Positions 1-11,318 of a stretch of DNA of 64,000 nt are shown here, piece after piece (the stretch's first letter is position 1; every line of letters begins with the position of its first letter). The stretch is from Ulota crispa (taxonomy: Eukaryota; Streptophyta; Bryopsida; Orthotrichales; Orthotrichaceae). Location: assembly GCA_963920765.1 (NCBI GenBank), contig OY987244.1, positions 22,486,358-22,550,357 on the forward strand, given 5' to 3'. The notes beneath the pieces were generated by a model, which was not told the DNA's origin, made no database searches, and saw only the letters and a list, made by a program, of their open reading frames with translations. The position numbers were made by a program, and so were the translations under genes.

Positions 1-680
1 GATAGAGCAGTACTTGCTTACCATTAAGTTGTTTCCTGAGTGCACATGTCTTTTATTTGAAGGAGATGTCTATAGGGGCGCTTGGCAAATGTGGTCAATG
101 GGTGCATTGTAAGCATTTCTATTATATATTCACCATAGTTTGTAAGGTAGGCCGTAAGAGCGGCCCTAAGAACGGCCCTTTTATATTTGCACAAACCTTT
201 AGTTTTTTGGAGGTGAAACGCCTTTTGATGACACCTACCATGCATCTTTGTACTTGATAGTTGCTTTTGTACAACATATATTTCAAGGTGATTCCTGTGT
301 AGAAGCTACCTCTTATTTGTGATTTTCTTCATCATTCAATTAGTGATTTCTCTATAATATGTTTTTTTTTGCCATATTGCTTTCTGTTCAAAAATGTACA
401 CAAAAGAACCATTTCAAGTTTTTTTCATCAACAACTAAGCCAAATTACCCATAGCTGTCTGCCCATGGTCATAGGGCTTTCAGTTTCTACGGTCATAGGA
501 AAAATATTACACAACATAAAAACTTGAAAAAAACATGTCATCTCTATACAAAAATAAATCATTCTCTAAAATTTTTTTTCTCCAAATTTTTTTGCTGTCC
601 ATCAAATCTTGGCTCACTGTGCACATATTCTTGGCTTGCCACTCTATGCTCACCAAGTTATACTCACCAAATAGTGTTGT
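1..680. other. AT-rich intergenic DNA, no gene seen
   Basis: Only short chance reading frames (up to 73 codons) without recognisable motifs occur here. No RNA gene or clear repeat was seen. Confidence 0.5.
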
Positions 681-685
681 CCGCT

Positions 686-1000
686 GGGGTGCTAGTCTAA
701 TGGTCGTGATCGTGTGATAGGTGCTTTTAAATGGCGAGTTCGATCCCTAGTGCCTGCGCTCTTTTTGCTTAGGAGGAAGGGAGTATGAGGCGGCAAGTTC
801 CTGTACAAATACAATCAAGGGCTTGTCCTTCTTTGTGGCCACTGGACATATTGGGCTCGTGGCCCTGCTGGGTTGGAGAGGAGTTGCCCTCGAGTATGCG
901 AGGTCTAGATGTCGAACCCCACCTCCAACAAACTTTTTGCACTTGATGACCGATTGATCCGATTGTGCAGGGTTGTGACCTGCTGCGTTGGTCAGCATGG
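686..1000 (+). mobile_element. tRNA-derived SINE-like sequence (Pol III head)
   Basis: An A-box-like stretch (TAGTCTAATGGTCG, about 692-705) is followed about 30 bp later by a B-box-like GAGTTCGATCCCT (about 735-747), the spacing of an internal Pol III promoter. The flanks do not pair into a 7-bp acceptor stem, so this is not an intact tRNA gene. The GC-richer body to about 1000 has a chance 83-codon frame on the minus strand. The call as a SINE is inference; ends and target duplication were not resolved. Confidence 0.35.
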
Positions 1001-3060
1001 TCGCGTCTCCTCCAGCAGCTCCAGAACCCTAGAGTCTGCTACTCCAGCTCTTCCAAAGTGGATTTAAACCAAACTTAGACTACAACTGTTAAACTAAGAC
1101 TCTAAACGCTTGAACCTTTACCTTGGACGACTATGTAAGAGCAAATCCTTACAACCTCTTGCCCTCTTATTTCTATTTTTATTCTCAAGAGCTTGACACT
1201 ACACAATCAAAACTCTAATTCGTTTTGGAAATAACAATAGCTTTGCCGTATGAATCAATAGAAATAGCAAACTAACCGAATTAATCTAACCTCATCTTGG
1301 AGAGGACACAGTCTCCACTCTTCTACAAGCTTGGCAATCCAACTACCAACGCTTAGACTTTTGAAAGAAATTAGATAAAGAATCTCTCCATTTTAAAAAA
1401 AACTCTCAAATGAAGGCTTTGATTTCTTTTACAAGGTGCAATGAGTTCAAAAATATGAGAGAGGAGAGGCTCATTATATACTAGAGCATTGGTCCTTCTC
1501 CCTCTAATGTCTTACATCATAGTCAATGCATCATTGCGTCATTGCGTCATAATCAATGCGTCATTCCAACTACTTACAAGTCTTACACTAACAACTCTAG
1601 GATCCTTACATAACAACCTTAGGTTTAAGTCAAAATTGAACCCTATATCCTCTTTTCCTATTTTGAGTTATCTAAAATTATTAAAAACCACTAAAATGGA
1701 CTGATCTTGACCAACTTTTGGAGAAATGCTCCAAATATCTCGTGAATGCTGCCATTGGCTCTAAAATGCCCAAACTAGTTGGTTTTCATACAAAAAAATT
1801 TAATTTTGATTTTTAGATTATTTTTTACTAAACAACGACGGTTTAGGCAAAAACCGCAAAAAATCTGGAATAAATATTTTTAGCTTTGATTTCCAAATTG
1901 ACTTCACCATGGTCTTCAAAAGGGTTGTGGGAGTGAAAAAGCTCCCATCTCTTGCTCGATTTGATTGCCGATGCTGCTTGAAATCATGGTCAATGCCCAT
2001 TGTTTCGTTGTTGTTGGCCGTCGAGGATGTTCCAGCTATTGAAATATCTTGAAATTTGTTGAGAAGGTCTGGGGCCTTGTCTAGTAATGCCTAGAATTTT
2101 GGCGAGATTTTACGACCGCCTGCTTATTTTCTAGGGTTTTTAAACCAAGAATTAGGCTCTTTGAACGCTTGAATTGAAATCGTCCGCACTCAAATTGACC
2201 CGGGAATTTCCTTGGCACCTTCTACAAATGTATTCTAACATTTTTTTTAGGATCTTTGGAAGTCAACAATTAGATTACGAGAACTGCTCGTTTGTCCTCT
2301 AAATAGCTTACACGGATGTTAAATCTTTGATAAACACTGGAATTGAGTCTCGCGAGTCGCCGTTGACATCCTGGCAACTTTTTGTGCCAAGTAACCTAAC
2401 CCTAATAGAGAGATTGTCCCTTGCATCCCATGTGCCCGATCGAAATGCAGTATGAGAATTCAAATAAAAGGTGAATCTCATCGAGATTTGTAAAACCCTA
2501 GTGCTTGCTCTAGATGCACCTGAGTCTATCTGCTTGTTTCAAACGTAGATAGGACTTAAAGATATAAGTAGAACCCCACCGAGGTTCCCTAAAAAAACCC
2601 AACTGCCTAATCCGGACATAGTGGAACCTATCTGCATGCTTCAGACGCAAATATGATTTAAAAGTAAACGCAAAAAGCAAGCGGGGATCTAATCAGATTC
2701 CTTCCGCTGCTGGTTCAAATGATCAAATGGGAGTTTCCCTCCTACTGCCTAAAAAATCCTAATTAACCGTAAATCTATGCGAAATAGTGTAAATTAGCAT
2801 AGGATATATAGTGTACCGCAAAGCCAATTATACTTTTCATTTTTATCTATTATTTTGATGTTTTCTCCCAAAAAACGACTTAAAAATAACATCTTTTCCA
2901 AAAAAAAATTAATATAGAAGATACTGGTGTCAATCCAGGGGCTCACATTGGGTTGATAATTCACCATGGGATATAGGCAGGGTCTAGTGAGTAATCATAG
3001 CTCCTGGCTGCTATATCATAGTGAAAACTGACTAGGATTAGTGAACAAGGCCAAAACTCT
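1001..3060. other. Intergenic, probable decayed repeat DNA
   Basis: No gene is seen. Near 1500-1570 a short direct repeat of TCAATGC(A/G)TCATTGCG type occurs. Parts of 1.2-1.8 kb resemble the non-coding text of 3.4-4.1 kb (phrases such as 'cataacttttggag' and 'gctccaaat'), which suggests related decayed elements. Confidence 0.3.
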
Positions 3061-3069
3061 TAGGCTGTT

Positions 3070-5480
3070 GATTTGAGTGTGTGATGCCAGGGACACTTGC
3101 GATGAGAGGCGTAAGGGCAAGTATCATGCTGCAATTGAGAGAATTTAAGGGCAAGGCCATGCCTCAAGTGGCAAGGAATCTACAAGCATGCAATTTCTCA
3201 AAGAATTTCCAAGGGATCAAGAGAGCTGGCCGAAGCTGAGCTAAAAGGATTCTTCTAAAGCTGCTAGGAAGGCTTGTTCTGGTAAGGAAGCTTAAATTCT
3301 GATAGCGATATGGGGCAAAGGTTGGAAGGCTTTAAAGCAAAGTATTTTTTTTAAAATTATGGGCTCTAATAGACAACTGAACTACTACAATGCTAACTAT
3401 GACTTCTAAGAAGAATGGAAAAACAGCATCGTCAAGTGTTAATCCAACTTCCTATGGATTAGTAAGACCACACAATGCTAATCAATTCTAACTCCTACTA
3501 AGTGCAAGGGAAAACTATAATTTCCCAAGAAGAATTAGACACAACAACAACTCACAAGGGAGGAGCCTCTTGAGTTTAGACACCAATGCCAAGGAGAGGA
3601 ATGGAGGTGACACTAGAAATGAAAGGAATATTTGGAAAAGGACTTGCTAATGGAAATGAAGGTACAAATGATAATGAAAAGTGATTGAAATGATGGAAAG
3701 TGATGATTTGGGAGGAGATGAGCCTTCCTCTATACATTTGAGGGAGGACACTTTGGCCCTCTATCTAGGAGATCCATAGATCCCTTGAAATCTATCTAAA
3801 ATCTAAGAAGAACTCAAAACGGATGAAATCTGCATAACTTTTGGAGCGTAGCTCTAAATGACAAACGAACAATGCCATGGAATTCCTTGGCCCCAAAATA
3901 GTTGATTTTGGTTGTTCATACTTCCAATTCTGAATTACATGTCATCTGGAATCTTAATGGAACGATTAGAGGTGGATGGATGAAAAATCCCGAATTGGAA
4001 ATTTATTCCAAATTATGAAATTGACTTCCCAAGGTCTTCTGAAGTTATTGGGGAGCTGAGAAGAACTCCTTGCTTCCGTCAATTTTACTCCGGATAGTTG
4101 TTATCTTGCGATTTGGTGCTACGTGAATTTTTTATTTTAGCTGGCGATTGTAGTTCAAAGCCTTGCCGCTATTAAAACAACTTCAAATGTGGGGAAGTGT
4201 CTCGGATTCATGAAAAATGCCTTTATGAATTTTGGTGGCATTTTACTGCTTTTAGTCAACTCCCTTGGCTGAGATTGACTAGTAATCTAGTAGGGTTGAG
4301 TGCTTGAAATCTTGTCTTCCGAGAAGCAGGAGGTGTTGGGAACTTGGGGCAAAGATGCACCAAATGGTCTAGAAGACTAGAATTGGATGTCGGTTGCAAA
4401 CTAAGTGATGTGGCCATTCAGCCATGAAACTCTACTAAACTGCTTCTAAATTAATTCTCTCTAATTAGGTTAGTGGGGACTTGTGGAGGGGATCCCAAGC
4501 CCCATATGTCATAACTAATCTACTCATAATCTAACCCTCTCTAATTAAGTTAGAGCGGATTTTTAGAAGGGATCCCAAGCTCCATGTGTCTATGTCACTC
4601 AAACTAACTAAAACTACTAAATCTCAGTAAATTATTCTTGATGACTTGCCAAATGGAGTAGGATAAATAGCGTACTGCTAACCATTTGGTCTAATTATTC
4701 TAAATTAACACAAATGGCTATTTTATTTATATTAATGCAACTTCAAATCTAAACAAAACAAAAAATAAACTCAGGACTTTTGGTGCTAAATTTGGGACTC
4801 AGAAAGGCCAAGGTGTCCTCCCAAAAATGTATAAAGGGATGTCCACCTCCTTGTAATCCATCACTTATCACTTTTGAGGGCTACCATCACCAACAATAAC
4901 TACTTACCATCATTTTTATCACTAGCACTTTGGATCCTTCACCTTCACTTGCTCCTTTACATTCTTTTCCTTAGTATTGGTGTCTAAGCTCAAGGGGGCC
5001 TCTCCTTGTATGTTGTTAGGCCCAAGTTTCTCTAGTGGGAGTAGAGCCTCTTCTTGCAATTAGTTAGATTTTTTGAGGTTGGAGGTGTTGACACTTTCAA
5101 GTATTAGTGGAAATTAGGACTTGATTGTCATTGTACTTAGTGTTACTAGCTCCTATGAAATTGGATTAAGACATGGCGATGCCGCTCTTCCATACCTCTT
5201 AGAAGTCCCTTAGTTTGGTGACCATTGAGTGTCCAATCTTCATTAGTTATATAGAAACTCTGCCACTTAGGATTAGCTTACTGTTCCGTTTTTAGAACTT
5301 CAATCCTTGCACCACCACCGTACCAAAATAAGTCCTTATAGCAACTTTTTTGGAATCCTTTCAGCTCAGCTTTAGTTGGCTAGCTCTCTCAATTCCCTTA
5401 GTGGTTTTCTAAAAAGCCACTTTGCTCACTGATTTCTCTTAGCTTGAGGCTTAGCCGTTGCTATAGATTTCTCTCAGCCC
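3070..5480. repeat. Large diverged inverted repeat (about 0.7 kb arms, 1 kb loop)
   Basis: The left arm (about 3070-3760) recurs in reverse complement at about 4800-5480 in the same order. Examples: TTTAGACACCAATGCCAAGG near 3575 against CCTTAGTATTGGTGTCTAAG near 4972; CATTTGAGGGAGGACAC near 3736 against GTGTCCTCCCAAAAATG near 4813; AGAGAGCTGGCC / GCTGAGCTAAAAGG near 3220 against CCTTTCAGCTCAGC / GGCTAGCTCTCT near 5360. Divergence is high, so this is an old fold-back element or two head-to-head copies. In the loop, a segment of about 55 bp beginning CTCTCTAATTA is directly repeated (about 4458 and 4540). No coding capacity was seen. Confidence 0.6.
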
Positions 5481-5689
5481 TACAACATTGCTTTGCCTAG
5501 AGCTTACTTTGCTCAGCTCTCTTAGCTCCTCACCTTCCAGCTTGTGGCTCTACTCCGGATCTCTTTCTTAGCCCAGCTTACACAGCTCCTTTTCAAATTC
5601 TCTCTCAACTAGCTCATATAGCTCTGTTTCGGATCCTGCCCTTGACTAGCTCATGTAGCTTGCTATGGATCCTCTCTCTCTCATCCAGC

Positions 5690-6060
5690 CTTGTAGCTCC
5701 TCTCAAAAATCTCTCTCTTTCATCGCTTTGTAACTCCTCTCAGAATCTAACCATCTTAGCTTATAGATTGCTTTGGATTCCCTCTCTCTCAGTCCAACTC
5801 ACGCAGCTCCTCTCAAAATCTATCCATCCAAGTCGTAGTTTGCTCCGGATCCTCTCTCTCATCCAACCTTGTAGCTCCTCTCCAAATTCTCTCTCTCTCT
5901 CAATTTAGCTTTGTAGTTCCTTTTAGAATCTCCTCTCATTCATTTGAGCTTATGTAGCGTCTCTCCAAATTCTGCCTCTTAACCCAACTCACGCAGCTTA
6001 TTCCAATTTCTGTCTCTCTCATCCCAGTTCATGCAGTTCGTTCTAGATTCTTTTACTTAG
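5690..6060. repeat. Degenerate pyrimidine-rich minisatellite, about 43-bp period
   Basis: Phrases of the type 'gtagctcctctcaaaatct...ctctctct' recur near 5693, 5734, 5803, 5870, 5913, 5956, 5994 and 6037, mostly 38-43 bp apart with two wider gaps. In one plus-strand frame this yields a leucine/serine-rich peptide that superficially looks like leucine-rich repeats. The regular period and simple composition point to a minisatellite rather than a gene. Confidence 0.5.
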
Positions 6061-7139
6061 TTGCTCTAAAGACACCCTCTGTTTCAGCTTGTATAGCCCT
6101 CTTCGAAGCACCTCTCTCTCTTCCAACTCACTAGCTTTATTTTAGGCTCTCCCAATTCATCCCAGCATTCTTTTAGACTTTGATCACTCTTCTCTGGTCG
6201 AACTTTTTTGGCAAACCTGCCGCATGTCGTGGCGACGCTTTGGCTTGCCATTGTCAGGTAAAAAGGAACGCGCCTTAAGAACACGCAGGATATCAAGATG
6301 TGATCATGCATTACTAACGAAGAATTGTCGTCAGTCTATGATTTTCACTCTTCAATTTTCTATCTTTCATTGGCATATCTTGTAGCTAGCTCTAGAGATA
6401 TAAGAATCAAAATAGAGATAAAAGCTCACAAGATACAGAACGGGCAAAACGAGAGAATAGACATGAGCTGCCATCTGAATGACGGGACCTTAAAATCAAA
6501 TTTACAATCTGTTAGCTAAAACTCCAGATCGTGAAAACATAGCAAGTCTCAACTATGTGGATGATCAATCTCACTTTGTTACCACAATAATAAATAAGAT
6601 TAAGTTTGCTTTAACTCAAACTGTCCGCAACAAAGTTTATAAAATAGAATAGAAATAAAATCATAAACAAGCCTCCAAAACTGATTAAGAATAACAAAGC
6701 CACATCCTACACATATATAAAAAATAAACCCAAAACATTCCTTTTGAAATCTTCAAATCTTTAAATATTTAAGTATTCACGTCTTCAAGTCTTCATGTTT
6801 TAAAAAAAATAATGGGAAAAATCACAATCAACAAATCTTAAAAAGACTACAACCATCTATTTACTGTCACAAATGGCTCAAAGATTCAAATGCTAAATGT
6901 AATATTAATTTAGAAAGTCCTTTTAATCACCTAACACTTCTCTAAATCTCAAATTATTCTAAACTCTATTTCAAAAGTTATGCGGGTTCAAAGTAGAGGC
7001 TCTCCTCTCTCCTTGTAAACTAATAATTGTCTTTTCAAACCTCTATAACTTTTAATCTATAACTCTTACAAATAAGTATAATATCAATTTGAAATTATAA
7101 CACAACCAACTACAATTTCTAAAATTTTCATTACAGACT
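6061..7139. other. AT-rich intergenic DNA
   Basis: No gene was recognised. From about 6980 the sequence grades into the repeated text described for 7140-8930. Confidence 0.4.
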
Positions 7140-8930
7140 AAAACTCTGTCCATAAGTTTTAGTGAATCAAAGTTTGAGTCTCAATTTTTTAGAGAGCATC
7201 CAAATTCTCAACTTCTATATACTATAACTTTTTCAATAAAATTCCAAATAGAATGATTGATGATAATTTAAAAAGCTTTGACAACAACCTATTACTTCTA
7301 AAAATTTAAAAAGAAAATTTAATACTATCCAAAAGTTGTAGTTCCTCAAAGTTTCAGCCTTCTCCTAATAAAAAAACAGCCACTTCTAATCTTTCACACT
7401 TCCATAACTTTCTCATTCAAACTCCAAATTACAAAATTATTGACTTTCTAGAAAACTAAGATTAAGATGAACACTTGTTCTAAATCTTGTTGCAAAATCA
7501 TATAGAAATTATAAGCTTTGACTTGTCAAAGTCTCAGCCTTTCTTCATACTTTGGCTTTTGAACTCTAAAATTTAAACACTCATAATTTTTGCATTATTA
7601 CTCCAAATCAAACTTGTAAACTCATTTTCAAAAAGTAATTATACAACAAAAACTATCTCAAATTTTTATTCAAAATATTGTATATACAGAAAATTCTATC
7701 ACATTTAAATTTTGAATTTCTCCTCCTTTAATCAACACTCATACACTAAACTCTACCATACTAAAAAATCTTCCATATTATATTTTAACAATATCCAAGA
7801 TAGAGAAATGGGACACATCAACCCATACCTCTCTCTTTCCTAAACCCCACCATAGATGCCAAACTCTTTCTTATTTTCCACATTTCCAAATTATTTCTAA
7901 ATCTTTAGTGTTTTTATTAAAACAAACTCAAAATATATAAGCCTTTCAAAACACAAAGATAAACATATGAAAATGAGTAAATACAAGATAAACACCACCA
8001 TAAAATGATCATGTGTCCATGTAAACACATAATAGCGTGAAATGCTTATCTTTAGTTTTCAAGTCGTGGACTTGGTTGGCTAGAAAAGCAATCGTCTTTG
8101 GCCGCCTACCGGTCTTGGTTTGAATCTAATCAGACTTATTGAGCGATGATGACGGTTCATAATTTAATATGCTAGTGAAGCAGAAAATTGGCCCAGCCAA
8201 CCTGTTGCTCTGATGGAAAGCATTCCATCATGTAAATTTTTATAGTTTTATTAAATATGCTTGAATTTCAATAGGTCATACATTTTGTTTTTGAATCAAA
8301 TAAAACTGCTAAAAGAAATGAATTAGATTTGAAAAGCAAGAGAAGTTTAAATGATAAGAATCTTGAGTAGAGATTAAGTACAAGTTAGAAGATGAGCTAA
8401 TGTGTGCTACATGCATCTTACTTTAGAAAAAAAAGAAAAATAAAAGAAAGTTTTTTTTTAGCAAGTGTGAGTTTTAGTTAACTATTAGTAGAGAAAGCCA
8501 AACCTTAAAAGGATGATAGTTCATAAGTTAGGGAAGATCGGTCATTGTTTAATATATTTTTTGTCTATGAAATTTTGAGAGCTTGTTTTTTGTGAAGAGA
8601 TGTTTCTAAATTATATTTGCAAGTTTGATTTGAAATTAAGATATAAAAATTATAATTGTTTGAATTTGAAAATAGCCAAGCCATATGAGGTAGAAAGGCT
8701 GAGACTTTGACAAGCCATAGTTGATGTTCAGTCCATCATTTTGCAACAAGATTTAGATAGTGTGTTCTTCTTTGTCTTAGCTTTTTAGTAAGCTATTGGA
8801 ATTGAGATTTAAAATTTTGAAGAGGAAGTTATGAAAAAATAAAAATGTGGAGGTTGACTATCATTTGTAAGAAGGAGACTGCAACTTTGAAGAGCCATAA
8901 CTTCTGATGAGATTGATATTTTTTTTTAAA
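7140..8930. repeat. Diverged inverted repeat built from about 185-bp units
   Basis: CTTGTCAAAGTCTCAGCC with CTTTCT near 7525-7550 matches the reverse complement of AGAAAGGCTGAGACTTTGAC near 8692. Flanking text also matches inverted: 'cataactttctcattcaaactccaaat' against 'gaagttatgaaaaaat'. Within the left arm, phrases like 'caaagtttcagcc' and 'ataacttt...ctccaaat' recur at about 7165, 7345 and 7530, a period near 185 bp. It is probably non-coding transposon text. Arm limits are approximate. Confidence 0.45.
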
Positions 8931-9149
8931 AATTTTATGAGTGATAGTTTGTTAGATTAGTTTTTCATATTGTTATCACTTATTGTATTTAAAGGATTTT
9001 TGAGAGCATTGTGTTGTTTAAAAATTTGAGAGATTTTTGGAAGTTCATAAATTTCAGGAGTTTTTCATAGATTTCAGAAATTTCATAGATTTGAGAGTTT
9101 GTTAGATTATAGGTCTTGAGACTTTTAGAGGAATTAGAAAAATTGAGGA

Positions 9150-9310
9150 GGATCTCATTCTGCAGAGCAAGTGCTCTATAGAATTCTCTTTCTAGAGTCT
9201 GTAGAGGAAAAAACTTATACTGAAGAGCAACTACTCTCTAGAATTCCTTTTTAAGTTAGTAGTAGGAGAGGCCCATTTTGTAGAGCAAGTGTTCTATAGA
9301 ATTTTGTTAA
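9150..9310. repeat. Three-copy 59-bp tandem repeat with small hairpins
   Basis: AGAGCAAGTGCTCTATAGAA (near 9164), AGAGCAACTACTCTCTAGAA (near 9223) and AGAGCAAGTGTTCTATAGAA (near 9282) are spaced 59 bp apart. The first core, GAGCAAGTGCTC, is self-complementary. Confidence 0.6.
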
Positions 9311-11318
9311 AGTCTGCATGAAAGTTTGTCAACCACACACACAATTACAGCCAAACATCCCAAATATTCTCAAAGCGCGCTCCTCTCAACTCAACACCAC
9401 TACCTATCCCTGAGCTATGCATGTGACAAGACGGCATAGCGCTTTGAAATCTATGGCCCATGTGCTGTTATCAAACTGTAGTTCTCACCACAACTACCCC
9501 CTTTGTCTTTACTGTTGATTTACTGAAATCAACACAAACATTGATAAATAGCATGTATCTACATGATAGAGGCATTTTCATCAAGACATCATATTTTCTG
9601 ATACCCGACGATAGCCGGCCTTATCCCTCATCCAGTCTGGACCTCTGGGCTGCTTTGACTTTGGGCTGTTCTATATTCTAGTCTGCTTTGTTTTCCGGGT
9701 TGCCTCGTCTCCTAGTCTGCTTTGTTCTTTTGGTTTGTTGCTTTCACCGGTCCAAGTCACTAAAACTAAAAACCTAATCAAAAAAAGAAATAAAATGGAA
9801 GATAGGAAATGCATTAATGCCTCAACCACCCTTTTGTGCTTCAAAGAAAGTATCTTGCAATTATGATTACTTTTATAAGGATTTTTCTTGTACTACAAAA
9901 TACTTTCTTATGATTCCTTATTTTGCGTCATAAATTTGTATTTGGGATAGTAAATCCGTCATACGGTGGCCACTAGCTGGACAAGAAATCCATTCACGTC
10001 ATCCTAGATACTATTTGGCCATTTAAAGGTGGTTGAGGTTGTCTCTAACCCTTCCACCAGTATACGTGTTATATTGTGACTATTCGTCACAAGCTTTGGG
10101 TGTGAGCCAGTCCAATTAGGGTTCTTATCTAGTAACCCATTAGTATGTTATGATTATTTGTTGCTAAATTGAGTTACCACCTACCAAACTTAACACCACC
10201 TACCTCCAAATCTAAGGAATAATGGAGGCCGTCATTGACCAAACTGTGGGGTATATAGAATCCCACAACAAGGTATGATTACTTTTGTTTTCCATTCCAA
10301 TTAGCCATGTAATTTTGACATTTGGCTCATTATGTTAATTACGTTACTTTCTATGTCAATTGTGTGATATAATTATTAGAAATATCCATTGCTTGGAAGG
10401 CATTTTTAGTTGGAAATCTACAAACCAAACCACCCTACTGTTACTCTTTTGTTTTATTTTTTCCAATCAACGCAAGGGTTAGACCTTAAACCCGATTGTG
10501 CCTACACTTACCTCTTAAGGAGGAGGTTTGAACATGCACACTGGTCAGTGAGGAATGCCGAGAGTCTTGAGCTGTGCTAGCAAGAATCTAAGGGCTTGAG
10601 TTGTAGTGAGTGAGATCAGTGAAGAATGCCGAGAGGTTTGAGCTAGAGATGTAGAATTCAAGAAGCTCAAGCTGTTTGTCCAACATTTATTTGGTTGAAA
10701 TGTGGCCAAGGATCGACAGAACATACATGTATTTGTTTCATTGTGAATTGATAGAAGGTGAATACTTCTAGGTTGGGTAAGGTTCTTGTCTCAACATCTG
10801 CATGTAAATTTGATGCAAGGTGGATTTTTCTTCTCATTCCGAGTTAGTGTAACTAATCACCAACATGAAAAAACTACTCCTCAAGTTGTGATTCATGTGG
10901 ATATCACATCATTGTTTTGGGTACCAATTACCTGTAAAACATACATATTACTGCAATCTAGAATACATTAGGAGCCTGTCTTACACAACTTCGTCTTTGT
11001 GAATTTCTTAGTGGTGGTAATAGTAGCAAAATAATGGACATTCTACAAACCCAACCATTGCAGAGTGAAGGCTAATCATCAATGGATGAGAATAATCTCT
11101 GAGCGTAATGGTACAATCTGTTAACCTAATCTAACAGCTCACTAACAACCGTGGAGGTCTATGTGACCATTTACACAGCGAGCTCCGCCATCCAGATCCT
11201 CCCATGGCACTGTGCTGGAAAGAGAGGGTAACTGCAGCTTGCTGTTGAGAGAAAGACTTGGCAGTTGGCACAGGTAACGCTGCAGGTGTCATCTCGTGTG
11301 AAACAATTTGTGAGGGCG
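9311..11318. other. Intergenic / downstream of the GT47 gene
   Basis: No further gene was recognised. GC rises towards 11.2 kb, where the 3' untranslated region of the minus-strand GT47 gene should lie. I see no unambiguous AATAAA on the minus strand within 300 bp of the stop. Confidence 0.4.

Noticed and set aside
5642..5908. LRR-like 88-codon frame
   Set aside because: The leucine/serine pattern comes from a degenerate pyrimidine-rich minisatellite; the period is not that of a leucine-rich repeat and the frame is not sustained.
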